A DNA stretch of 64,000 bases from Catenovulum sediminis. Its GTDB lineage: Bacteria; Pseudomonadota; Gammaproteobacteria; Enterobacterales; Alteromonadaceae. A model generated the notes under the pieces. It ran no database searches. It was not told the DNA's origin and worked only from the letters and a program-made list of their open reading frames with translations. This document shows, in pieces, positions 36,842-46,206 of this stretch (its first letter is position 1; each line of letters opens with the position of its first letter). A program made the translations under genes and the position numbers. Location of the stretch: the NCBI RefSeq assembly GCF_007289895.1, contig NZ_CP041661.1, positions 248,001-312,000 of the forward strand, read 5' to 3'.

Positions 36842-39166
36842 TTACTGATTAAAACGATTTAATTCAACAGAGCTTTCAAATACCTGCATAGTGACACTAG
36901 AAACAAAACCACCGGCATCTGGAAACTGTACTTTCACCAGATTGTTTTGTTGCAGCGCACTGTACGGTACAGGCACTTCAATCACACCAAAAAAGCTATC
37001 ACGCGTGTCTTGGCTGTAACCTCTAAAATCACTGGGTACGGGGATTTCTGTACCATTTACTGTAACACTCGGTGTTAAAGATAAATTATGCGCGCGACCT
37101 ATCCCTAAACGTAAAACCGCTTCACCATTGGCGGTGCCTTTTTGTACTGAATTGATTGCGAAATCAACTGCCGTATTGGCTTTAATCGGCTGCTTGAATT
37201 TATCAGCATAGTATTTAGTTTCGGTCATCTCTTCATTAATGGTTAATGCTGAAGCGTAATCTACTTTCAAAATTACGGTTGCAAAGGCATTGACAGTAAA
37301 CTCAGTTGTGTCTTTTGTTAAATCACCTTGATCATGTACCGGCGCATTTTGTGCTTCATCAAAATATAAGTGTTTATAGCTAATGCCATTAACCGGCGTG
37401 TTATGTTTATCTATTAAATTAAAGTTAAAGGTGACGTCTTCATGCTCTAGATTATTGACGATAAAATACAAGGTGTTGCCATCAATATAGGCATCGGTCT
37501 GCAAATCTAAATCAGACGGTTTGCTATCAACGCGTTTACCCTTTACGTCCGACCATAACTCGTAGAATTTTTTCAGCTCAGAGTAAACCCAATTACCGCC
37601 ATTATCAGTAACATTAATGCTACCATCGAGCTCTTCTTCTAAGACAAATAAGCGGGACGGGTAGCGATGTCCTTCCTCATCGACCCCATTGTTACCTGAC
37701 CACAAAGCTTTAAGGATAAAAAATGGCATTGACGTCATAATTTGATCCGGCTTATCCATTAACTGCATCATGATTGAAGAAAAAGAGCGTAAATTCCACC
37801 AGTCTTCTTTTTTAGAATAAGGTGTACTTTTATAAAACGGAGAGTAAAACCCATACTCAGAAATCACCCAAGGTTTAGCTTCGCCAACTTGCAATACGCT
37901 GTAGTGTTCAATCATATCGAGTATTGCTTCAATGTTTGCACCCGATCTAAACATCGCTTCGCTATTGTTGTGGCCATCGTATAAATGTATGGAATAAAAA
38001 TCGACGGCGTCACCTGCATTATCGATAAAGGTTTTCCACGTATTATCAAACAAGTCAAAGTTTGAATTATTGGCTTCTAGCGCTGGATAAGCGGCGGTAT
38101 AGCCCCCCACTTTGATACCGGGGTGATCCTGGTGTAAACGTTCGGCGACCACCTTATGTAGCTCTGTAATATTGGCATTGCTTGAATTTAAATCGTCTGA
38201 GTGAACAAAAGGTTCGTTCATTACCTCTATGATTTGAGGTTTCTTTTCACCCGTAGTCCCCCCGTCACCAAAGTACTTGCTTAACCACTCGCTGACAAAA
38301 CGGGCGTACTCATCATAACCAGCAACCCAATCATTTCCGTAACAGTTTGTAGCGCTGCAGGTATCATATTCTTTATGCGGATACATAGACGGTTGACCAC
38401 CGTACATCATATTGCTCATTCTGTTTTCAAACTGATGTTCAAAAGTATCATTTGCATAATTATTTTTGGTTTGATTACCAAATGTTGTCATTTGCGCATC
38501 ATCAACCACACCATTTACCGCAGTATCTTTAAGGCGATTGAGCTGCCAGGGCAAAACGCCGTTATTTCGCCCATAATAAACATCATAATCTTCGATAAAT
38601 TGTTTTTGGGTTTGATTATCAGGCCATTCATTGTCTCGGGTTCCAATATGCATCGTGATATAGCGGCTACGGTCAAACGAATCAACCCCGCCTTTTTTAT
38701 GACTAAGATTTAAATTAACATCAACCTGATACTCAACAGAATCGGTTGTCACAACAAAATCACGTGACAGTGTGCCTATGGTCAGTGTTACTTTTTGACT
38801 TGTGCCGTATTGTTGCGCGGCCGTTGTGCGCAAAACAATGTTCTGACCATTTTTAACAAATCCATTTTCACTAGTGAATTCACCACCCGCGATAGAATAT
38901 TCTCCGCCTTGAACGGAAACTGCGGTTTTTACATTAATGCCCGTTACCGAAATAGGTGAACTTTGTACCTGTTCGCCCGGCGTGACAGCTTGCATTTCAG
39001 CGATACTGAATACCTCGGGTGTGGTGTCTGGTGTAACTTGCACAGGCTCGTCTGTATTGGAATTGTTTGAATCTTGACTACTACTGCTACCACAAGCTGT
39101 AACTGACAAGGCAAAAATAATAGATAAACTGAGTTGAGATAAGCGAATTTTGTTGCACTTTTTCAT
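36842..39166 (-). CDS. GH86 beta-agarase/porphyranase, lipoprotein
   Basis: A 774-residue endo-acting enzyme. Lipoprotein signal with lipobox SVTACGS, a Ser/Asn-rich linker, a small beta domain (about 45-145), and a TIM barrel with catalytic Glu in EVMNEPFVH (about E318) and EYG in WVISEYGFYSP (about E437). The segments RYITMHIGTRDNEWP and PYSKKEDWWNLRSFSSIMMQL are GH86 hallmarks. Two C-terminal beta-sandwich domains follow. GAGAG precedes the ATG. It starts the GH86-GH2 transcript. Agarose and porphyran cleavage both occur in the family, and I cannot tell them apart here. Confidence 0.9.
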   Translation of the reverse strand: MKKCNKIRLSQLSLSIIFALSVTACGSSSSQDSNNSNTDEPVQVTPDTTPEVFSIAEMQAVTPGEQVQSSPISVTGINVKTAVSVQGGEYSIAGGEFTSENGFVKNGQNIVLRTTAAQQYGTSQKVTLTIGTLSRDFVVTTDSVEYQVDVNLNLSHKKGGVDSFDRSRYITMHIGTRDNEWPDNQTQKQFIEDYDVYYGRNNGVLPWQLNRLKDTAVNGVVDDAQMTTFGNQTKNNYANDTFEHQFENRMSNMMYGGQPSMYPHKEYDTCSATNCYGNDWVAGYDEYARFVSEWLSKYFGDGGTTGEKKPQIIEVMNEPFVHSDDLNSSNANITELHKVVAERLHQDHPGIKVGGYTAAYPALEANNSNFDLFDNTWKTFIDNAGDAVDFYSIHLYDGHNNSEAMFRSGANIEAILDMIEHYSVLQVGEAKPWVISEYGFYSPFYKSTPYSKKEDWWNLRSFSSIMMQLMDKPDQIMTSMPFFILKALWSGNNGVDEEGHRYPSRLFVLEEELDGSINVTDNGGNWVYSELKKFYELWSDVKGKRVDSKPSDLDLQTDAYIDGNTLYFIVNNLEHEDVTFNFNLIDKHNTPVNGISYKHLYFDEAQNAPVHDQGDLTKDTTEFTVNAFATVILKVDYASALTINEEMTETKYYADKFKQPIKANTAVDFAINSVQKGTANGEAVLRLGIGRAHNLSLTPSVTVNGTEIPVPSDFRGYSQDTRDSFFGVIEVPVPYSALQQNNLVKVQFPDAGGFVSSVTMQVFESSVELNRFNQ

Positions 39167-39629
39167 AATATACTCTCTAAGTTAAACGTTTCTAAACTTC
39201 CCCGCAAATTCATATAGAGAATATTCATTTTATATACAAATGCAAGTTATTTAAATCCATATGCTTATCTGAACCTCATTGCTAAGATACATGTTTCTTT
39301 ATATATCAATAGTATAGATTTAAATCCACCCTAAAGTGTAAATTGTTGACAACAATTTAACCAATGTTAACAATCAAATCAACCAGTTTATATATTAGGT
39401 TATCGTGGATAACATGTAATAAATTCCTCCAGCCTAATACTTTGTATTATTTGCGTTTTGTTAATTCAGTCGTAACCAGCAATACCTGGCAGACAAAATA
39501 TATCACCGATGCTAGCGCTGGCAGAAAACCAAGACTCATATATAAAAATTGATGCTCACAAGCAAACCTGATAGCATTGTTAACAGTTTGCATTATTTGT
39601 TAGCCAATTTTAAATTAAGGGGAAGGGTT
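39167..39629. promoter_or_regulatory. Divergent promoter region, GH86 / beta-helix gene
   Basis: About 460 bp, AT-rich. It contains GTTGACAACAAT (39345-39356), which with its flank is a near-perfect palindrome ATTGTTGACAACAAT, and the AATGTTAACAAT box at 39363-39374. No supported gene; a short plus-strand frame from 39364 has no protein character. Confidence 0.5.
39363..39374. promoter_or_regulatory. AATGTTAACAAT box (shared operator candidate)
   Basis: Palindromic core TGTTAACA. Same box occurs at 49095 and 57047, each time in the divergent promoter region of CAZyme or transport genes. Confidence 0.5.
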
Positions 39630-41891
39630 GTGTTATTAAAAAAACAAATCGCACTGAGCTTATTCAGTTTAGTGATCCTATGCGGGTGCGGCGGTGGTTC
39701 AGGCTCAACGGCAAAGGATGAAACTGATACAACCATTGAAGATACGGATATGGATGGCATTGCCGACGCACAAGATGCATGCCCTAATGAAGCAGGGATC
39801 TCAGCCAACAATGGATGCCCAGACAAAGATACAGACCAAGACACTGTTATTGACCGGTTAGACAACTGCCCTAACGAAGCGGGCAATGCAGATAATCAGG
39901 GTTGTCCGGTTATTGCACAAAAAGACACAGATTCAGACGGCATAATGGATGAGGATGATGCCTGTGTTGAACAAAAAGGGCCGGAAAGTTTAGCTGGCTG
40001 CCCATACCCTAAAGATGATGATTATGATGGTGTTGCAAACACCGACGATAATTGCCCGCAAGTAAAAGGCGTGGCAGAGCATCAAGGTTGTCCGGCTCCA
40101 GAACCGGATACCGCATACTACGTTTCGTTACAAGGTGATGATGCAAATGATGGTTCAAAAGAAAACCCCTTTAAAACATTTGCCAAAGCTCAGTCAGTGA
40201 TGCAACCGGGTGATACCTGTATTGTCAGAGGCGGGGTATATCACGAAGTACTTAAAATTGATGCAAATGGCACGGAACAAGCACCGATTTTGTTTCAAGC
40301 CGCCAATGGTGAAGATGTTTATTTAAAAGGTACCCAAACAGTCAATAACTGGCAGTTGCACGAAGGTCGTATTTATAAAACCCAAGTTAAAATGTCGTTG
40401 GGCGATACCCATAATCAGGTTTATCACCAAGGCAAAATAATGGATTTAGCCCGATGGCCGAACAATACTGACGATGATAGGTTTACCATCGATGCTCACC
40501 CAATAGATGGCGGAGATGGCTCAGTGATCGAAGCGAGTGGTTTACCGGATAATTTAACAGATGGTTATGTATGGTATTTAGGGGCACACTCAGGCACCAG
40601 TTGGACACGTAAAATAACCGATCAACAACCCGGTAAACTTTATTACCAAGCCATTGATATTAACAAGTGGCCTTTTTCGCCACATAACCCAAGCATTTAC
40701 CGTAACGAGAACTATGGCCGTTTGTATGTGTTCGGCAAGCTGAATTTGTTAGATCACGCCAATGAATGGTTTTATGACGCGCAAACTGAAACTTTATATT
40801 TACAAACCGCCAATGGTGAAAAACCAGCAGATGATACGGTCGAAATTGCTACACAAAAAGACGCGATAATCATTAATGGTGAGCACGTTGAAGTGCGTGC
40901 TTTTAAAGTATTTGGTGCAGGTATTGTGGTGAACGGCAATTACGCAAAAGTAACCGACAACATCATTACGCACGGACGTGAACGATTAGATGAACTGGAT
41001 AATACAGATGCCCAAGTGGGAGATGGTTCAATTTTAGTCAGTGCGCATCATGCCACTATAGCCGGCAATATATTAGAACACGGCTCACTGGTTGCTATTA
41101 ATATCTTAGGTTGGGGCGGAAAAGGGGTTGGCTCAATTGTCAAAAACAATGTCATCCGCTATTTTAATTCAGTGGGTATACACGCATCAGCAATCAGAAC
41201 CGGCGCGGATAACGTCAAAATATTAAAAAATACCATTTCACATTTTGGGCGTGATGGTATTTTTTATCCGGGCCAAAATGGTGAAATCGCCTATAACGAC
41301 GTTTCACACGGAATGCTGATCAATAACGACGGCGGTGTATTTTATACTGTCGGCAATAACGATTTAAAAAATACCTCAATTCACCATAATTGGTTTCATG
41401 ACTCTTACGGCCCTGACTACGCCGATGGTCGTGCGGCCGGTATTTATTTAGACAATAACAGTAAAGGTTATTTGGTACACCACAACGTGGTCTGGAATGT
41501 GACCTGGTCTGGCTTACAATTAAACTGGGCCATTTGGCAAAACGATATGTATCACAACACCTTATGGAATCCTGGAAATGCGATGGATGCATGGGTAAAT
41601 GGTTACGAGCAAAAAGATAACCGAGTATGGAATAATTACTCAAGCAAAGCCGATTGGTTGAAAACCGCGGCCTACGACTTACAAAATAACATTATTGACA
41701 GCGAATCGCCTTTTATGGATGCGGAGGGCGGAAACTTTATGCCTAAACCCGATAGTGTATTAATTGATGCTGCGATGGATATCAGTGGATTTGCTAAAAA
41801 TGTTGTGGGTGAAGCACCTGATGTCGGCGCGTATGAAAGAGGCTCTGTACAATGGACGGCAGGCGTACATGCAATTATCGACCAAGAGTAG
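39630..41891 (+). CDS. Lipoprotein with thrombospondin-3 calcium repeats and parallel beta-helix
   Basis: A 753-residue surface or periplasmic protein. I start at GTG 39630, which has AAGGGG 7 nt upstream and gives a lipoprotein signal (LSLFSLVILCGCGGG). Residues ~30-150 are four thrombospondin-type-3 calcium repeats (DTDMDGIADAQDACPNEAG and similar, each ending N-x-G-CP). A right-handed parallel beta-helix follows: the start YYVSLQGDDANDGSKENPFKT is typical of DUF1565-type polysaccharide enzymes, with helix rungs such as HATIAGNILEH and GIYLDNNSKGYLVHHNVVWN. Probably a lyase or glycosidase acting on algal polysaccharide; the catalytic class is not identifiable. Confidence 0.8.
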   Translation: MLLKKQIALSLFSLVILCGCGGGSGSTAKDETDTTIEDTDMDGIADAQDACPNEAGISANNGCPDKDTDQDTVIDRLDNCPNEAGNADNQGCPVIAQKDTDSDGIMDEDDACVEQKGPESLAGCPYPKDDDYDGVANTDDNCPQVKGVAEHQGCPAPEPDTAYYVSLQGDDANDGSKENPFKTFAKAQSVMQPGDTCIVRGGVYHEVLKIDANGTEQAPILFQAANGEDVYLKGTQTVNNWQLHEGRIYKTQVKMSLGDTHNQVYHQGKIMDLARWPNNTDDDRFTIDAHPIDGGDGSVIEASGLPDNLTDGYVWYLGAHSGTSWTRKITDQQPGKLYYQAIDINKWPFSPHNPSIYRNENYGRLYVFGKLNLLDHANEWFYDAQTETLYLQTANGEKPADDTVEIATQKDAIIINGEHVEVRAFKVFGAGIVVNGNYAKVTDNIITHGRERLDELDNTDAQVGDGSILVSAHHATIAGNILEHGSLVAINILGWGGKGVGSIVKNNVIRYFNSVGIHASAIRTGADNVKILKNTISHFGRDGIFYPGQNGEIAYNDVSHGMLINNDGGVFYTVGNNDLKNTSIHHNWFHDSYGPDYADGRAAGIYLDNNSKGYLVHHNVVWNVTWSGLQLNWAIWQNDMYHNTLWNPGNAMDAWVNGYEQKDNRVWNNYSSKADWLKTAAYDLQNNIIDSESPFMDAEGGNFMPKPDSVLIDAAMDISGFAKNVVGEAPDVGAYERGSVQWTAGVHAIIDQE

Positions 41892-42074
41892 GGACTAGGA
41901 GCAAGTACTAGAAGCAAGTACTAGAAGTAAGCTTCCAGAGTAAGAAAAATAATAAATAGAACGCATTAGATTAATACAATTAACGCACTGGGCGAGTTAA
42001 CATCATTTTCAGTAGTTCGCTCGCCCCGTTCGCTTGCGCCATAGGCTATATTAACAGTATGAAACTGGCGGACT
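41892..42074. other. Spacer with a short tandem repeat
   Basis: GCAAGTACTAGAA is repeated in tandem at 41901-41913 and 41914-41926, with a third decayed copy after it, directly behind the beta-helix stop. No gene. Confidence 0.5.
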
Positions 42075-43034
42075 TTAGCGGCCTTCTTTCTTATTTTCAT
42101 ACATTACAGTGTCAGCTTGCGCAATCATATCCTCCAGAGATAACTCTGAATCATACGCAAAGCTTGCCACTCCGCAGGTATATTCAATACGGTAAGGTTT
42201 GTTAATCGCCTGATTCATAGCGTCCATTTCAGTTTTAAAGCGTTCCATAATAATTTCAATGCCTTGTTCATCGGTATCCGATAACAGAACAACAAACTCA
42301 TCCCCGCCGAGTCTGCCTATCACATCACTTTCGCGAAAAACACTGCGCATCACCTCGGCAAACTGCCGTAACGCAAAATCACCTTCATGATGTCCATGAT
42401 TATCATTAATAGGTTTGAAGTCATTCAGATCAAACAAAATCACTGACATAGGCGTTTGTTTACGGCGACACACCTTTTGACTATGCTCAGCGAGTGTCAA
42501 AAAGCCCCTTCGGTTCGATATCAATGTTAACTCATCTAGTGTGGCTAATTGAATTGATCTAATCTCTTGCTCAATCATAGCGCCTAAGTCATTTAATAAT
42601 TGGACATCTTCTTTATTTAAGTGCTTTGGTTTTGAATCGATTAGACATAGTGTTCCCAAGTAGATGCCGTGTCGCAACTTCAGCGGATACCCTGCATAAA
42701 ATCGAATATTGGGTGCATCTGTCACTAAAGGATTATCAGCAAACCGCTCATCTTCAATAGCGTTTGGAATGATGAATAATCCCTCTTGGTTGATAGCGTG
42801 ACCACAAAATGATATTTCGCGTGGTGTCTCAGATGCATCTAAACCTTGCTTAGATTTAAACCACTGTCTGTTCTCATCAATCAAGCTCACCAGTGAAATT
42901 TCTACACCAAAAATACGTTTAGCCATTCGGGTGACGCGATCAAATCTTTCTTCATGAGACGTATCAAGAATTTCAAGTGTTCTTAATGCATGAAGCCGCT
43001 CTGCTTCATTTTCTGGTAATTCAGGTTTAATCAT
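42075..43034 (-). CDS. GAF-GGDEF diguanylate cyclase
   Basis: A 319-residue cytosolic signalling protein. The GAF domain (about 15-150: RLHALRTLEILDTSHEERFDRVTRMAKRIF, SFCGHAI, RFYAGYPL, LCLIDSKP) senses a ligand or redox state, and the GGDEF domain (about 165-319) carries the intact active-site motif RLGGDEFVVLL, with RESDVIGR before it, so it should make cyclic di-GMP. No RxxD inhibitory site is obvious. I use ATG 43034; a GTG eight codons earlier is possible. It is not obviously co-transcribed with its neighbours. Its position in the polysaccharide locus hints at attachment control, which is inference. Confidence 0.93.
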   Translation of the reverse strand: MIKPELPENEAERLHALRTLEILDTSHEERFDRVTRMAKRIFGVEISLVSLIDENRQWFKSKQGLDASETPREISFCGHAINQEGLFIIPNAIEDERFADNPLVTDAPNIRFYAGYPLKLRHGIYLGTLCLIDSKPKHLNKEDVQLLNDLGAMIEQEIRSIQLATLDELTLISNRRGFLTLAEHSQKVCRRKQTPMSVILFDLNDFKPINDNHGHHEGDFALRQFAEVMRSVFRESDVIGRLGGDEFVVLLSDTDEQGIEIIMERFKTEMDAMNQAINKPYRIEYTCGVASFAYDSELSLEDMIAQADTVMYENKKEGR

Positions 43035-43211
43035 TTCTATGCCAAATGCCAATATCACAGATTATATTAAACTAAGTATAGAATGTTCTCAGCTTTTAGC
43101 AGACTCGAAAAGTTTTAAAATCACTTTATCTGAAACTATTATAATAGGGCACCAATATACGAGGATAAACATTGACGTAGCGCTTTAAGCAAACCCTTAG
43201 CCGATAAAGGT

Positions 43212-44189
43212 TTAATGAGGGAATATACCAACCGCTTCTTCTATGCGAGATTTTAGTTCAGGCTCATCAATTTTTGCAATCCAACTACGGTAGGTTTCGG
43301 GTGACTTGCGGGCCAGTTCTTGCGCGGTTGCATAAATCGCCATATAACGACTTTCAGGGTTTTCTATCTTTTCCGCCCATTCTAGTACTTGTTCTGGATT
43401 GCTTTCTTTATGCTGGTGAACATACTGACTGATCACTCTGTCATATGCAGGCCGGTGCGCTTGAATACTCAGGTAATTTAGTAATCCGTTGGGATCGGTT
43501 TGCAGCCATTGCTCAAGTGCACCATATAGCAATGACTCTTTATTTTTGATATTCGGCATGCTCGCAATTGTGTCTGCGACCCAGGCCGAGTCTGCTTTAT
43601 TCTTCATCATCTGCCGCCCGACGGAGGGTGTAGCTTTTAGTGCAATGCTAGTGTGTTTGTCTTGGCTTATAAAGGCTATCAGGGTAGTTGGGCTCATATG
43701 ACTGGCGTGATAACTTAATAGGCCAGCGGCAACATCCTCATATAAAAAATGCGCTTGACTGTTTTTGAACATTTCTAAGTGGCTGATACTATCAATAATA
43801 TCAGGGTATTGCGCAAAGTGCGTCACCAAAAGCCTGCCGATACGACGCCCGCTAAAAATCAAATAATCGAGATTTTTCAGCGCTTCCAGTGCAGCCTGTT
43901 CATCTTCTGCTAACAGCTCTGTCAGCTTTTTAAGTAGCTCGTTGTCATTTGAACTTTCGCTCATCTGCTGCAAATAATAATCGGCTTTGGATAAAGCATT
44001 CTGCTTGCTCTCTTTTTCCACAGTGTTTTGTTGAATTGGCTGGCTTTGTCGCTTTTCTAATGGTGGTACTTGCGATAATTTGTGGTGGGTTAGCGCCGGA
44101 TTGTCGCTAAATTTTACGGACAAATAAGACCCAATAATAAAGGTTATCAATAATAGGGCAGACGTTTTAATAATGCTCTGTTTATTCAT
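43212..44189 (-). CDS. Membrane-anchored alpha-helical repeat protein, paralogue of 6508-7698
   Basis: A 325-residue protein with an N-terminal anchor (IIKTSALLLITFIIGSYLSV) and a charged linker, then helical repeats of the W-x-x-x-(D/E)-P type (LEQWLQTDPNGLLNYL; VLEWAEKIENPESRYMAI; YRSWIAKIDEPELKSRI). The layout matches the protein at 6508-7698: anchor, ~50-residue linker, ~30-residue repeats rich in Trp and Pro. No enzyme motif. The family is unnamed to me; a periplasmic scaffold is a guess. ATG 44189 is preferred to a GTG three codons earlier, although neither has a strong ribosome site. Confidence 0.72.
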   Translation of the reverse strand: MNKQSIIKTSALLLITFIIGSYLSVKFSDNPALTHHKLSQVPPLEKRQSQPIQQNTVEKESKQNALSKADYYLQQMSESSNDNELLKKLTELLAEDEQAALEALKNLDYLIFSGRRIGRLLVTHFAQYPDIIDSISHLEMFKNSQAHFLYEDVAAGLLSYHASHMSPTTLIAFISQDKHTSIALKATPSVGRQMMKNKADSAWVADTIASMPNIKNKESLLYGALEQWLQTDPNGLLNYLSIQAHRPAYDRVISQYVHQHKESNPEQVLEWAEKIENPESRYMAIYATAQELARKSPETYRSWIAKIDEPELKSRIEEAVGIFPH

Positions 44190-44221
44190 TTTTATCACAA
44201 ATCTTTGTTTTTAAGTAAAAG

Positions 44222-44253
44222 ATAAGAAGCAGCATTATCATGCCGCTTCTTAT
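44222..44253. terminator. Hairpin terminator after secreted beta-helix gene
   Basis: ATAAGAAGCAGCA (44222-44234) pairs with TGCCGCTTCTTAT (44241-44253) except for one base, with a 6-nt loop and T-rich sequence on both sides. It lies about 50 bp past the stop of the minus-strand beta-helix gene. Confidence 0.75.
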
Positions 44254-44303
44254 TTTATTTAGCGGTTAAGCATGCCGTTAAGCGCAACACTTATAGCCGC
44301 ATT

Positions 44304-45710
44304 TTAAGGTTGGCCCCAGCCATAAAAGAATTTCGCCCACTTGTCTCCTGTCGTCCAAAAATCATTATTAGCATCCGTCCCCCAAAGTTTATGGTTAGCA
44401 TCAGCTTCCGCCACGCCAACAGTTCGTACATAAACCGGTGGGTTAACACCTGCGCCTAAACTTACTTCTTCATCTTGAAAACGCCAGTCTTGAATATCTT
44501 TTCCAACTAAATGATTAGACGGAAATCCCATATATTTATTCTGTTTTGCCAGCACAGTTTTAATGGCACCTTGGGTTTTATGCCCGAAACTTGCCGATAT
44601 ATGGCTAGAATCCGTGACTATCTCACCGTCCACTCTATAAATATTGATGTCGTTATCGATAATTTTGATATCACTGGATTTAGCTTCGAAGTGGATCATA
44701 TTGATATAGTTTTTACGATATCGACCCCCTTTAAAACTATTACCTTGACCAAGCTTTCCGATGAAAACATTTTTGACGCGATTAAACCCAACATTAAAAG
44801 TTGAAAGCGCATCAAAATTATTGTTAAGCACTTCACTGTCTAAAAAGTCGATAGGGCCTGGACCGTTTTGCGGATCGGCAGTATGTGCGTAGTTTCCATA
44901 GTCAAAAGTGAAACCGCGCGCCGAGCAAAAATTTTTGGCTTTCCATTGGTAAGCAACAATATGGTTGTTTTTTATCACCATTTTACTATCCAGTGCAGTT
45001 TCAGAGGGTGCTGTGCTGGCACTTTCGGCGCTGTTTATAATGCCGCGCCCACCGGTTAGCGTACTGTTACTCAGTGTTAATCCATGTGGTAATCTATCTC
45101 TGTCGTAATTAATCACCACATTCACTTTATCCACCTTTACATCGTCGACTGTCAGCGTTTTGCCAGAACCGACACTGATCCCCATTTCGACCCCCGTCGC
45201 CACTCGGGTGCCTTCACCGTCAACACTTGAAACATTGTTTTTTAACAGTGGCCAATTAGAAGCAGTTAAGTGAATGTTTTTAATGGTGACATCATCCGCT
45301 ACAACCCGAAAAATAGATGAATTGGGCGCATTAACATCTATTTTATTGCTATCGGTAACCGGATTCATATCGTTCCAGTTTCCAGGTGCTGTTGTTGTAT
45401 AGTTTGCATGCGTTTTGGTGAAGGTACGCATACCCGAAGCATCATCAATTCCGATAATTGTGAGGCCTTTAGTTGTGATCGTTAGATTGGCCGTGGTTGT
45501 TAAGGTTTGGTCAAAATTAATCGTGCCATACAGGCCAGCAGCATTTTGCGCATTATTAAACTCCCCCCAACTCAGCACACCATCTGAGCCACTATAACTG
45601 CTTATATTGACAGTAGCAGCTTTAACCGACAACGCCGCGAACGATAGCGCGGCTATCGTAAGGGTTTGAGCTAAGCACTTATATTTACTTAATTTATTAG
45701 ATTTAAACAT
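44304..45710 (-). CDS. Secreted parallel beta-helix protein, candidate polysaccharide lyase
   Basis: A 468-residue exported protein with signal peptide (LAQTLTIAALSFAALSVKAA) and ribosome site AAGGAAG 7 nt before the ATG at 45710. The body is a repetitive beta-solenoid (TINFDQTLTTTANLTITTKGLTIIG; DDVTIKNIHLTASNW; LTLSNSTLTGGRGIIN; SEVLNNNFDALSTFNVGFNRV), as in pectate-lyase-like folds. It lacks catalytic motifs I can link to a known CAZy family. The Trp-rich C-terminus (DFWTTGDKWAKFFYGWGQP) may bind sugar. It is downstream of a TBDR gene on the same strand. A polysaccharide-active role is likely from context only. Confidence 0.7.
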   Translation of the reverse strand: MFKSNKLSKYKCLAQTLTIAALSFAALSVKAATVNISSYSGSDGVLSWGEFNNAQNAAGLYGTINFDQTLTTTANLTITTKGLTIIGIDDASGMRTFTKTHANYTTTAPGNWNDMNPVTDSNKIDVNAPNSSIFRVVADDVTIKNIHLTASNWPLLKNNVSSVDGEGTRVATGVEMGISVGSGKTLTVDDVKVDKVNVVINYDRDRLPHGLTLSNSTLTGGRGIINSAESASTAPSETALDSKMVIKNNHIVAYQWKAKNFCSARGFTFDYGNYAHTADPQNGPGPIDFLDSEVLNNNFDALSTFNVGFNRVKNVFIGKLGQGNSFKGGRYRKNYINMIHFEAKSSDIKIIDNDINIYRVDGEIVTDSSHISASFGHKTQGAIKTVLAKQNKYMGFPSNHLVGKDIQDWRFQDEEVSLGAGVNPPVYVRTVGVAEADANHKLWGTDANNDFWTTGDKWAKFFYGWGQP

Positions 45711-45724
45711 GATTAACTTCCTTA

Positions 45725-45817
45725 TTATTGTAAACAAGATTTATTCGAGTTCCAATCGACCGCTTGTACTGATGCGCACGCTAACAAACTGCCGCTAAGC
45801 GTTAACAATTTATTCAT
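45725..45817 (-). CDS. 30-residue ORF consisting of a signal peptide and short tail
   Basis: ATG at 45817 with AAAGGA 6 nt upstream encodes MNKLLTLSGSLLACASVQA, a convincing signal peptide, plus 11 residues VDWNSNKSCLQ, then TAA. It ends 14 bp before the start of the secreted beta-helix gene. Either it is a decapitated remnant of another secreted enzyme (many begin A-x-DW), or a small secreted peptide or translational leader of the next gene. Too short for family recognition. Its ribosome site and signal peptide argue against chance. Confidence 0.45.
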   Translation of the reverse strand: MNKLLTLSGSLLACASVQAVDWNSNKSCLQ

Positions 45818-46206
45818 TTTATATCCTTTGTTGGTGTAAGTTTTTAAACTTAATTACCATTTAAATGATGATTATTAACAATTATCATTTAAACACAAAC
45901 ACCCGTCAAGGATAAAGATTAATTTTTAACCTTAAAAATTAATCTTGAAAAAATATGTAAATTTATAAACAAGTTAGCAGTTAGAGTTATGTGTTTTTGA
46001 TATTAGACAGAGGGTTTTTAAGGTAATTTTGGTGTGTTAACTGCCGTAGTACCGCGCCACTTAACCAGCATTAAAGTGTAAAACTTGCCTAGTTTGGCCA
46101 ACGCCAACTATGGCATACTCCTGAAGCTGCAAATTATCCTTATATTGCAAATTTAAAACTCCGTTCCCCGACGCAAACGTGTCGGGGGATGAGTAGGCTG
46201 CAAAGG
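45818..46206. other. Intergenic region between TBDR and beta-helix genes
   Basis: About 390 bp with the promoter of the minus-strand peptide/beta-helix transcript. Near 45866-45888 ATGATTATTAACAATTATCAT is an imperfect palindrome that includes a TTAACAAT half-site like the shared AATGTTAACAAT box. No gene seen. Confidence 0.45.

Noticed and set aside
39364-39552. 62-codon plus-strand frame before the beta-helix gene
   Set aside because: No ribosome site, no domain, and it covers the promoter region with the shared AATGTTAACAA box.
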